From NCBI GenBank assembly GCA_041687095.1, contig JAWLCQ010000122.1, forward strand, positions 1 through 15,095: 15,095 bases of DNA, read 5' to 3'. Below are positions 6,832 through 13,260 of the stretch, piece after piece. Source of the stretch: JAWLCQ01 sp041687095 (GTDB taxonomy: Bacteria > Planctomycetota > Phycisphaerae > SM23-33). A program made the translations under genes and the position numbers. Every line of letters starts with the position of its first letter. Positions within the stretch are counted from its first letter, which is position 1. The notes beneath the pieces were generated by a model, which was not told where the DNA came from, searched no databases, and saw only the letters and a list, made by a program, of their open reading frames with translations.

Positions 6832-9255
6832 ATGAAGTCCCGATCGACGATAATCCTCCTGGTGGTGCTGGCGGGGTGCGTGGGGTACGTGGTGCTCCGC
6901 GGGGCCGGGGTGTTTGCGCCCAAGGACGCCGCCCCCCCGCCGCCCCCGGCGGAGCGGACGCTCTTCGACGAGGCCCCGGGCCCCATCGCCCGCCTGGCCA
7001 TCACCCCGCGCGACGGGCAGGCGATGGCGTTCGAGAACCGCGGGGGGCAGTGGCGAATCACCGCCCCCCTCGACGCCCCCGCCGATCCCGCCGCCGTCCG
7101 CAACGTGCTCCAACTCGTCGAGCAGCTCCGCTGGCGGCAGCGGTTCGAGCCCGGGGACGACGACGCCCCCCCCCCCGACGCCACCGGCCTCGACCGACCC
7201 GCCTGGACCCTCGAACTCACCGACGCGCAGAACCGCCGCTACACCCTCCACGTCGGATCCGACCGCCCCTGGTCCACGACGCCCGAGGCCTACGTCCGCC
7301 CCGCCGGCAGCCGGACCACCTACGTCGTCCGCGGGGAGTTCTCCCGCCTGCTGTCGCGCCCGCTGCGGACCTACCGCGACCGGACCGTCCTGGACCTCGA
7401 TCCCCAGCGGATCGTCCGCATCCAGGCCGCCGGGCAGGCGGCGTACACGCTGGAGAAACGGGACGGGCAGTGGCGCGTCGTCGCGCCCTTCACCGGCCGG
7501 GGCAACCCCGCCGCCGTCACCGAGCTGCTCCGCGCCCTCGCCCAGGTGCAGGCCCAGGCCATCGCCTCCGACGACCCCGCCGCCGAGGCGGCCGCCGGGA
7601 CGACGGCGCCGGCGGACCCGTACGCGCGGTACGGCCTGTCCGAGGGCAGGAGCACCGTCGTCCGCCTGCACGTGCAGGATCCCGCCCCGGCGACGGGGCC
7701 GGCCTCCGCGCCCGCCGCCACCCCCGCCCCGCGGACCTACGCCCTGCACTTCGGGGCTCGCATGCAGGGCGAGGACACCGTCTACGCCCGCCTGGAGGAC
7801 CGCCCCGCGGTCTACCTCGTGCCCGCCTCCGTCCTCGCCAAGGTCCTCATCCCCCCCTCCGACCTGCGGTCGCGGGACCTGCTGGACTTCGCCCCCCCCG
7901 CGGTCCGGCAGGTGGAGCTGCAACTCCCCGAGGACAAGGTGGTCCTGGACCGCACGGACGAGGGGTGGGCGATGACCTCCCCCTACGCCGGGCCCGCCAA
8001 CGCCCGGCAGGTCGAGGAGATGCTCGCCACGCTCGCCGGGCTGCAGGCCCAGGCGTGGCGGGACCCGGTGACGGACGCCCCGGAGGCCCACGGGCTCACC
8101 GCCCCCCGCCTCCTCGCCACCGTCCGCCTGGAGGACGGAACGGTGCGGACGCTGCGGATCGGGGGCCCGACCGAGTCGGGCCTGATGACCTACGCACGCC
8201 CCGGGGAGACGGAGTCCTACGCCCTCGTCGACAGCGACGCCGCCCGCACCCTCCTCGCCGAGCCGGGCGTGTACTGGAACACCCACCTGTTCGCCCTGCC
8301 CGAGCACGCGGACGTGCGGTCGCTCGTGGTCAAACGCCCGGGCGAGACGTTCACCATCGAGCGGGACGGGGAGCTGTGGCACATGACGACGCCCGAGGCC
8401 GGGTTCGCCGACGTCCCCAACGTCGAGGCGATGCTGCGGCAGCTCCGCACGCTCGACGCCCAGCGGGTGGCGACCCTGGGCCCCATGGTCCCCAACGCCT
8501 ACCTGCAGGACCAGAACCTCGTCACCGTCGAGCTGACGTACGAACTCCCCGCGCCCCCCGCCCCGACGGCCGCCCCGACGGCCGATCCGACGACCGCCCC
8601 CGCGGGCGAGGACGCCAACGCCCCCGCCACCCAGCCCGCGTCCCAGCCCGCCGCGCCGCCCGCCACCGGGCCCGCGGACCCGGCGCCCGCGGGGCGGCGG
8701 GGGACGGTGGTGATCCAGGCGATCCGCAAGGGCATGAACACCTTCGCGTGGGTGCTGCAGGGCGACGACACGGTCGTCCCGATCGGGGAGTTCGCCCCGG
8801 GGCTGTACCAGGCGATGAACCTGGAGCTGCGGGAGCGGTCGCTGTGGTCGTTCGATCCGGTGGCGGTGGCGGGCTTCCGCGTGATCGCGGGGGAGCGGCA
8901 GTTCGCCCTGGAGCGGACGAGCGAGGGGTGGGCGGTCCCCGGGGATCCCCACGTCGCCATCGCCGCCGCCAAGGTCCGCCAGTTCCTCCAGGACGTGCGG
9001 ACGCTCCGCATGGAGCGGTTCCACACCGCCCAGGTGACGGAGGAGAACCTCAAGCGGTTCGGGTTCCACGAGCCCTGGCTCGCCCTGGAGCTGTACCGCC
9101 CCGACGAGCCCCCGCTCCGCCTCATCATCGCCTCGCAGGGCCTCGACGAGACGGGCAACCGCTTCGCGCGCGGCGGGTTCCGCGAGGGCATCTTCCTCCT
9201 CCCCGCCGACGAGCTGCGGAAGATCGCCAAGACCCTGCGGGACTTCGAGAGGTAG
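6832..9255 (+). CDS. DUF4340-like exported protein with five internal repeats
   Basis: An 807-residue protein anchored at its N-terminus. Residues 7-22 are hydrophobic and contain LAGC, a lipobox-like sequence at 13-16, so it may be a lipoprotein or a single-pass membrane protein. Five divergent copies of a module (strand - 'ER-DGQWRxxxP' - helix 'xxVxxLLxxLxxLxAQ') are seen at about 51-105, 193-245, 357-410, 494-547 and 678-730; these look like DUF4340 repeats. A Pro/Ala/Thr-rich linker at about 573-622 separates the last module. DUF4340 proteins commonly follow GldG-like genes, so it probably works with the membrane complex on the outside of the inner membrane; its biochemical role is unknown. 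GGAGG at 6817-6821 lies 10 nt before the ATG. It is the last gene of the operon. Confidence 0.88.
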   Translation: MKSRSTIILLVVLAGCVGYVVLRGAGVFAPKDAAPPPPPAERTLFDEAPGPIARLAITPRDGQAMAFENRGGQWRITAPLDAPADPAAVRNVLQLVEQLRWRQRFEPGDDDAPPPDATGLDRPAWTLELTDAQNRRYTLHVGSDRPWSTTPEAYVRPAGSRTTYVVRGEFSRLLSRPLRTYRDRTVLDLDPQRIVRIQAAGQAAYTLEKRDGQWRVVAPFTGRGNPAAVTELLRALAQVQAQAIASDDPAAEAAAGTTAPADPYARYGLSEGRSTVVRLHVQDPAPATGPASAPAATPAPRTYALHFGARMQGEDTVYARLEDRPAVYLVPASVLAKVLIPPSDLRSRDLLDFAPPAVRQVELQLPEDKVVLDRTDEGWAMTSPYAGPANARQVEEMLATLAGLQAQAWRDPVTDAPEAHGLTAPRLLATVRLEDGTVRTLRIGGPTESGLMTYARPGETESYALVDSDAARTLLAEPGVYWNTHLFALPEHADVRSLVVKRPGETFTIERDGELWHMTTPEAGFADVPNVEAMLRQLRTLDAQRVATLGPMVPNAYLQDQNLVTVELTYELPAPPAPTAAPTADPTTAPAGEDANAPATQPASQPAAPPATGPADPAPAGRRGTVVIQAIRKGMNTFAWVLQGDDTVVPIGEFAPGLYQAMNLELRERSLWSFDPVAVAGFRVIAGERQFALERTSEGWAVPGDPHVAIAAAKVRQFLQDVRTLRMERFHTAQVTEENLKRFGFHEPWLALELYRPDEPPLRLIIASQGLDETGNRFARGGFREGIFLLPADELRKIAKTLRDFER

Positions 9256-9256
9256 C

Positions 9257-9411
9257 GGGAGAGAAGCAGGGCCATCGTGGACTCGCAGTCGCGGGTGCCA
9301 CGGCTGCGCTGTTTGCAGCCGTGCTCGCACGAGCGCGCGGCGGAACGCGGGTTCTGCGAACCCATGGCGCCCGGCGAACCGGGCTTGGCGACGGCCCTGG
9401 GAGAGAAGTAG
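9257..9411. mobile_element. MITE-like palindromic element with flanking direct repeats
   Basis: GGGAGAGAAGYAG occurs at 9257-9269 and 9399-9411 (12 of 13 identical), flanking a segment whose ends form an inverted repeat: AGGGCCATCG at 9268-9277 and CGACGGCCCT at 9389-9398 (9 of 10 complementary). The inside holds no gene but several perfect hairpins: 9 bp arms at 9299-9307/9315-9323, 5 bp arms at 9323-9327/9330-9334, 6 bp arms at 9349-9354/9358-9363, and 6 bp arms at 9369-9374/9379-9384. This is the build of a non-autonomous mobile repeat inserted just after the operon stop codon. It may now serve as a transcription terminator. An abundant fixed hairpin repeat is the alternative. Confidence 0.55.
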
Positions 9412-9416
9412 CGAAC

Positions 9417-9446
9417 GTGACATCGGACGGGCGCGTGTGATACCAT
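9417..9446 (+). promoter_or_regulatory. candidate promoter of the exported protein/aroDE unit
   Basis: GTGACA (9417-9422), an 18 bp spacer and TACCAT (9441-9446) give a plausible sigma70-like promoter just outside the MITE-like element. The predicted start of transcription is near 9452, leaving a leader of about 30 nt before the ATG at 9481. Confidence 0.4.
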
Positions 9447-9451
9447 GAGCA

Positions 9452-9468
9452 CAGGCCGGCGCGGCCTG
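9452..9468 (+). promoter_or_regulatory. palindrome CAGGCCG-GCG-CGGCCTG before the ribosome-binding site
   Basis: Perfect 7 bp arms and a 3 nt loop, starting 5 bp after the -10 hexamer and ending directly at AAGGAGA (9469-9475). In the mRNA it would be a 5'-terminal hairpin stacked against the ribosome-binding site, so it could affect mRNA stability or translation. As DNA it could be an operator. Confidence 0.45.
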
Positions 9469-9480
9469 AAGGAGATACCC

Positions 9481-10782
9481 ATGGCGGAGCGAAAGGCGAG
9501 TCGGGTGGGAGTCATCGTGGTAGCGGTCCTCGTGGCCGGGGCGGCCGTCGGTTCGGCCTGGGGCGCGGATCCCCCCTTCGCCACCGTCGCCCCCCAGCTC
9601 GCCGCCAACGCCGCCGCCTGGGTCGCCGAGCAGCCCCTCCCCCACGCGGGCCTGGAGGCCCGCCTCGCCGAGCGGAGGCTCAACGAGGCGCAGGCCCAGG
9701 AGCTGCTGCAGGCGCTGCCGACGGCGTTCCGCGGCCCTGAGGACCTCTACGTTGCCTACCACCTCATCCAGCCCCTCACCCACGCCGCCCCCCCCGTCGT
9801 CCAGTTCGCCGTCACCCGCCTCCGCTCCGTCTACTCCCGCGCCATCCGCTTCCAGTCCCTGCGGACGTACTCCAAGGAGCAGCTCAAGCAGTTCCAGTAC
9901 CCCGACAACCTCGGCGGGAAAACGTCCCCCCAGGACGTCCTCAAGATGATCGAGGCCGTCGACCAAAACCGCCGCAAGAAGAAGGACGATGAGCGAAGCA
10001 TCGTGCTGCACAACGAGATGGCCGGCAAGCTCGAGGTGCAGTTCCTGCAGTTGATGCTCCGGTCCGGGGACCCGTCGGTCGCGCGGGCCGTCGGGTCGAT
10101 GATCCAGGACGGGGCGAAGGCGAACTCCGCCACCTTCGTCCGCGCCACCAACGCCATCGCCGCCGCCGCCCCCTCCCTCGCCAAGGACTTCGTCCCCAAG
10201 CTCTACGACGAACTCAAGGGCCTCGCCGAGTCCCTCCGCTTCCTCCCCCAGGTGACGTACGTCGATCAGGCGAACATCACCTTCTCCGCCACCGACAACA
10301 GCTCCTTCGGGAAGATCGAGGCGTACCCCGGCATCCAGGCGCTGACCGCCCTCAACGCCCTCGCCAAGCTCTGCGCCCAGCCCGAACTGCCCATGCCCAC
10401 CGCCTCCGACATCGACGCCTGGGCCGCCCTCAACGCCGCCGCCGCCAAGCTCACCCACAAGGACGACAAGGAGCAGGCCAAAGCCGCCGGCGAACTCCAG
10501 TCCATCATCACCAAGCACCCCGGCACGGTCGCGGCCGCCAAGGCCCAGGAACTCCTCGACACCCCCGAGGGCAAGCTCTCCCAGGCCCGCCCCATCATGA
10601 CCGAACTCTCCAAGCAGTACGAGGCCTTCCGCAAGAAGCAGCGGGACACCGTCGATACCGGGCTCATCCAGAAGGTCGCCCCCCTGCTCCAGGACGCCGC
10701 CCGCGGCCGCGGGGCCACCGGCAGCGAGGCCAACCGGCTCCTGCACAAGCTCAACACCATCGTGCAGGCCATCCAGCGGTGA
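9481..10782 (+). CDS. exported helical protein of unknown function
   Basis: A 433-residue protein I do not recognise. A clear Sec signal peptide (KASR, hydrophobic 9-24, cleavage likely after Ala29 in SAWGA-DP) sends it to the periplasm or outside. The mature part is almost entirely predicted helix, rich in Ala, Leu, Lys and Gln, with no further membrane segment. The stretch QSIITKHPGTVAAAKAQELL (about 341-360) resembles the end of a tetratricopeptide-like hairpin (helix, 'HPGTxAAxxAxELL'), so a solenoid fold is possible. AAGGAGA lies 5 nt before the ATG at 9481; an upstream in-frame ATG at 9445 lacks a ribosome-binding site and would sit on the -10 box. The stop codon overlaps the start of the AroDE gene by 4 bp, so the two are probably translated together, though no shared function is evident. 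Confidence 0.85.
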   Translation: MAERKASRVGVIVVAVLVAGAAVGSAWGADPPFATVAPQLAANAAAWVAEQPLPHAGLEARLAERRLNEAQAQELLQALPTAFRGPEDLYVAYHLIQPLTHAAPPVVQFAVTRLRSVYSRAIRFQSLRTYSKEQLKQFQYPDNLGGKTSPQDVLKMIEAVDQNRRKKKDDERSIVLHNEMAGKLEVQFLQLMLRSGDPSVARAVGSMIQDGAKANSATFVRATNAIAAAAPSLAKDFVPKLYDELKGLAESLRFLPQVTYVDQANITFSATDNSSFGKIEAYPGIQALTALNALAKLCAQPELPMPTASDIDAWAALNAAAAKLTHKDDKEQAKAAGELQSIITKHPGTVAAAKAQELLDTPEGKLSQARPIMTELSKQYEAFRKKQRDTVDTGLIQKVAPLLQDAARGRGATGSEANRLLHKLNTIVQAIQR

Positions 10783-12308
10783 GCATCGGGCCCCGACCCG
10801 TCATGGCCCCCGCCCCCACCCGCATCCTGTGCCCGCTGCTGGGACCCGACCTGGGGACCGTGCGGGAGGAGATGCGCCTCGCCCTCGCCCGCCGCGCCGA
10901 CGCCGTCGAACTCCGCCTCGACTGCCTCCGCCCCCCGCCCTCGCCCGATGAACTCGCCCCCCTGCTCGCCGACTGCCCCCTGCCCGTTCTCGTCACCTGC
11001 CGCCACCGCGACGAGGGCGGGCAGTGGACCGGCACGGAGGACCAGCGCATCGCCCTCCTCCGCGCCGCCGCCCCCCACGCCGCCTGGGTCGACGTCGAGC
11101 ACCGCCACGCCCCCGATCCGCCCCTCGACGCGCCCCTCGTGCGGAGCTGGCACGACTTCCACACGCCCGACCACGCCCGCTCCGCCGCCCGCGCCATCGA
11201 CGCCGCCCCCGCCGCCGTCACCAAGGTCGCCTTCGCCGCACCCTCCCCCGCCGACGCCCTCCTCGCCTTCGACCTCCTCCGCGACGCCCCCCGCCCCACC
11301 ATCGCCCTGGCCATGGGCGAGTGCGGAGTGATGACCCGCATCCTCGCACGAAAGTTCGGGGCGTTCGCAACGTTCGCCTCGCTCCAGAGCGGCCGCGAGT
11401 CCGCCCCCGCCCAGCCCACCATCGACGACCTCCGCTCCCTCTACCGCTGGGACGCGATCACCCAGCGCACGAGCGTCTTCGGCGTGATCGGGTGCCCGGT
11501 GGGCCACTCGATGAGCCCCGCGATCCACAACGCCGCCTTCGGGGCCGCCGGGCTCGACGCGGTGTACGTTCCGCTGCTGACGCCCCCGACGGAGGCGGAC
11601 TTCCGCCGCCTCCTGGACGGGCTGCGGGAGCGTCCGTGGCTGGGCTGGCGCGGCCTGAGCGTCACGATCCCGCACAAGGAGCATGCCCTGGCGTACGTGG
11701 GGGCGGAGAACTGCGACGCGCTGGCGCGGCGGATCGGGGCGGTGAACACGATCACGATCGATCCCGACGGATCGCTCCACGGGGACAACACCGACTACGC
11801 CGCCGCCATCGACGCGCTCGTCGGGGCGATGGGCCTGCCCCGCGAGGGCCTCGCCGATCGCCGCGTCGCCCTCCTCGGGGCCGGCGGGGCCGCCCGCGCG
11901 ATCCTCGCCGCCCTGCGGCACTACGGGGCGGAGGTCACGCTCTACAACCGCACCCTCGCCCGCGCGCAGCAGCTCGTCGAGGAGTTCGGGGGAACCGCCC
12001 GCCCCATCGACGACGCCCCCGCCACCCGCGCGGAGATCGTCATCAACTGCACGCCCCTGGGCATGCACCCGCACGTGGACGCCTCGCCCCTGGACCCCAT
12101 CCCCCCGTCCGTGCGCGTGGTCTTCGACACGATCTACAACCCCATCGAGACCCGCCTGCTGCGGACGGCGAGGGCGGGGGGGCGGCTGACCGTCTCGGGG
12201 GTCGAGATGTTCGTCAACCAGGCGGTCCTGCAGTTCGAGCGCTGGACCCGCCGCCGCGCCCCCCGCGACGCCATGCGCGACGTCGTCCTCCGCCGGCTCG
12301 GGACGTAG
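10779..12308 (+). CDS. aroDE: bifunctional 3-dehydroquinate dehydratase (type I) / shikimate dehydrogenase
   Basis: Cytoplasmic fusion enzyme catalysing two consecutive shikimate-pathway steps: dehydration of 3-dehydroquinate, then NADPH-dependent reduction of 3-dehydroshikimate to shikimate. The N-terminal type I dehydratase (about 14-225) has ELRLD (44-48), CRHRDEGG with Arg75 and Glu79, the catalytic His125 in SWHDFHTP, the Schiff-base Lys149 in VTKVAF, and the C-terminal SAPAQPTI loop (208-215). The dehydrogenase (about 233-505) has the shikimate-binding HSMSP (243-247), catalytic Lys300 in VTIPHK, Asp339 in GDNTD, nucleotide loop GAGGAA (367-372), NADP-type NRTLARA (390-396) and the C-terminal VSGVEMFVNQA. 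All key residues are present in both halves. Numbering is from a GTG at 10779 that overlaps the previous stop as GTGA; an ATG at 10803 is an alternative start that loses only 8 residues. The same domain order is known from plants and chlamydiae. Confidence 0.95.
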   Translation: MSIGPRPVMAPAPTRILCPLLGPDLGTVREEMRLALARRADAVELRLDCLRPPPSPDELAPLLADCPLPVLVTCRHRDEGGQWTGTEDQRIALLRAAAPHAAWVDVEHRHAPDPPLDAPLVRSWHDFHTPDHARSAARAIDAAPAAVTKVAFAAPSPADALLAFDLLRDAPRPTIALAMGECGVMTRILARKFGAFATFASLQSGRESAPAQPTIDDLRSLYRWDAITQRTSVFGVIGCPVGHSMSPAIHNAAFGAAGLDAVYVPLLTPPTEADFRRLLDGLRERPWLGWRGLSVTIPHKEHALAYVGAENCDALARRIGAVNTITIDPDGSLHGDNTDYAAAIDALVGAMGLPREGLADRRVALLGAGGAARAILAALRHYGAEVTLYNRTLARAQQLVEEFGGTARPIDDAPATRAEIVINCTPLGMHPHVDASPLDPIPPSVRVVFDTIYNPIETRLLRTARAGGRLTVSGVEMFVNQAVLQFERWTRRRAPRDAMRDVVLRRLGT

Positions 12309-12319
12309 CCCGCTCATCG

Positions 12320-12386
12320 GCGTGCACCCCCGTTCCTTCCCACTCCTCCCCTGTCCCTTGCATCCCCCGCATCCCCGCCCGCTCTT
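12320..12386 (+). terminator. C-rich, G-poor tract after aroDE, possible Rho-type terminator
   Basis: Just downstream of the aroDE stop codon the transcript strand becomes strongly C-rich and G-poor, with many CCC and CTCC runs, in a genome where G and C are usually balanced within genes. Such a 'C over G bubble' is what Rho loading sites look like. No stem with a T-run is seen here. The call rests on composition only. Confidence 0.3.
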
Positions 12387-12462
12387 GGGAACCCGCGGGC
12401 GAAACTCGGGGGCGTCGCCGATTTTCGATGGGGCCCCGGCGAGTCCTCGCACCCGCTGAATG

Positions 12463-12532
12463 CACCCCAAATCCGAAACTCGAAATCCGAAACTCGAAAC
12501 AAATCCGAAGCACGAAATCCGAAATCCGTAAC
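12463..12532. repeat. AT-rich degenerate GAAATCC/GAAACTC repeat island, left copy
   Basis: About nine irregular 7-9 bp units of the type CGAAATC, CGAAACT or CGAAGCA, strikingly A-rich against the GC-rich surroundings. A 23 bp segment (12502-12524) reappears exactly, in inverted orientation, at 13068-13090. Translations of this DNA give spurious 'RNPKSEIRN' or 'FGFRISDF' peptides, so open frames here are not genes. Confidence 0.75.
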
Positions 12533-12587
12533 CGTTCACGCGGTGTCCCCCCGGGGGGGCAGAAAGATGCCCGCCGTCCGAACCTCC

Positions 12588-12608
12588 CCACCGACCCCGC
12601 GTCGGTGG
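12588..12608. repeat. 21 bp palindromic repeat, copy 1
   Basis: CCACCGAC, a 5 nt centre CCCGC, then GTCGGTGG: perfect 8 bp arms. One of three copies in this intergenic region, in the same orientation as copy 2. REP-like. Confidence 0.75.
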
Positions 12609-12663
12609 AAGGCGGCTATCGACTACTCGCACGCCCCCACGGATCTCTTGCTTCTTCTGCTGC

Positions 12664-12694
12664 TTCTTCTCCCCACCGACCTCGCGTCGGTGGT
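12664..12694. repeat. 21 bp palindromic repeat, copy 2, with shared flank
   Basis: CCACCGAC (12673-12680), centre CTCGC, GTCGGTGG (12686-12693). With its pyrimidine flank TTCTTCT it forms a 31 bp unit that recurs inverted at 12780-12810 with two mismatches. Confidence 0.75.
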
Positions 12695-12779
12695 TCAAAC
12701 GGCCCTTGACTACGGCCGGTGCGCCGGGTCCGCGCACCGTTCACGCTCGTTGGTCATCCCGTAGTAAGGAAGCCGGCTT

Positions 12780-12810
12780 ACCACCGACGCAGGGTCGGTG
12801 GGGAGAAGAA
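12780..12810. repeat. 21 bp palindromic repeat, copy 3, inverted, with shared flank
   Basis: CCACCGAC (12781-12788), centre GCAGG, GTCGGTGG (12794-12801), then GGAGAAGAA. It is the reverse complement of the copy 2 unit, so copies 2 and 3 form an inverted pair that could fold around the roughly 85 bp between them. Confidence 0.75.
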
Positions 12811-12881
12811 GAGGCAAGCGGCATGGGGTCGGCGGGGAGAGGGGACAGGGTGCTCGCCTGGGCGCCGGCATGTTCCTTTCC

Positions 12882-12913
12882 TCACGCCCTTCCCGCTGCT
12901 TGGAAGGGCGTGA
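12882..12913. repeat. strong hairpin, 12 bp perfect stem
   Basis: TCACGCCCTTCC (12882-12893) and GGAAGGGCGTGA (12902-12913) with an 8 nt loop. It is the longest perfect stem in the window. No T-run follows on either strand. It overlaps the third copy of the 11-mer and leads into an AT-rich repeat fragment (about 12917-12935). It could be a structured RNA element or an end of a mobile repeat. Confidence 0.6.
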
Positions 12914-13038
12914 ACGGTAACCGAAATCCAAAGCGGGCCCCTCGGTGTGCAGGGCTTCCCGGTACTCCAAGGCACGCGCGGTGCGCAGCGTTTTGAGTTT
13001 CGCTAGCCGCTTCCCGGGGGCCGTCCCGTGGATGGTTT

Positions 13039-13103
13039 GGGATTTCGGATTTTCGGTTTTGAATTTGTTTCGGATTTCGTGCTTCGGATTTCGGATTTCC
13101 AGA
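13039..13103. repeat. AT-rich degenerate repeat island, right copy (inverted)
   Basis: A T-rich mirror of the left island, made of TTTCGGA/TTCGGAT units. The 23 bp block at 13068-13090 is the exact reverse complement of 12502-12524. Together the two islands bracket about 0.5 kb that contains the palindromes and the long hairpin. The stretch from 12936 to 13038 between repeat blocks and from 13104 to 13197 shows no gene or clear structure. Confidence 0.7.
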
Positions 13104-13197
13104 GGCGAGGGCGCTGGGGCGGGCGGCCGATCCTGCCCCGCACGGGATCCCGCCGGCTTTCGGCCACGCCCAGACTCGAATTCCCCCCAGCCCCCCC

Positions 13198-13227
13198 TTG
13201 CAGCCGGCGTTCCCGCGTCGGTACACT
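13198..13227 (+). promoter_or_regulatory. candidate promoter of the SulP transporter gene
   Basis: A weak -35 TTGCAG (13198-13203), an 18 bp spacer and a -10-like TACACT (13222-13227). The -10 is nearly the same as that of the ABC operon (TACACC) and the spacer length is identical. The predicted leader is only about 27 nt. Confidence 0.45.
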
Positions 13228-13233
13228 CAAGCG

Positions 13234-13248
13234 CTTTCCGATGGAAAG
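13234..13248 (+). promoter_or_regulatory. palindrome CTTTCC-GAT-GGAAAG at predicted SulP transcript start
   Basis: Perfect 6 bp arms with a 3 nt loop, starting 6 bp after the -10 hexamer. Its right arm, GGAAAG, is also the only ribosome-binding-like sequence before the ATG at 13261 (12 nt away), so a folded hairpin would hide it. It closely resembles the palindrome in front of the ABC operon (shared TTTCC-G...GGAAA). Confidence 0.45.
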
Positions 13249-13260
13249 TGAGTGGTGCGC

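Larger units (their letters stand above)
12531..12918. repeat. 11-mer ACCGTTCACGC present three times
   Basis: Found at 12531-12541 and 12736-12746 on the plus strand and at 12908-12918 on the minus strand. The first and third copies directly adjoin AT-rich GAAATCC-type sequence, so the 11-mer seems to belong to the same repeat complex. Its role is unknown. Confidence 0.55.

Noticed and set aside
9445..9480. Earlier start for the exported protein at 9445
   Set aside because: No ribosome-binding site, overlaps the likely -10 hexamer and would put a non-hydrophobic extension before a good signal peptide.
3283..10746. Very long minus-strand open frame (2487 codons) opposite the operon
   Set aside because: It is the antisense shadow of GC-rich codons with third-position G/C; composition is Gly/Val/Glu/Leu-rich without domains, and the plus strand carries clear family motifs throughout.
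12589..12694. The 21 bp palindromes as Rho-independent terminators
   Set aside because: No T-run follows the stems in either direction; three copies in one gap in both orientations fit a dispersed repeat better.
10266..12737. Minus-strand 823-codon frame across aroDE
   Set aside because: Antisense shadow of aroDE and the preceding gene, continued into repeat DNA.
12882..13226. Small open frames with 'NPKSEARNPKQIQN' or 'FRISCFGFRIS' peptides
   Set aside because: These are translations of the AT-rich intergenic repeat, with no ribosome-binding site or domain.
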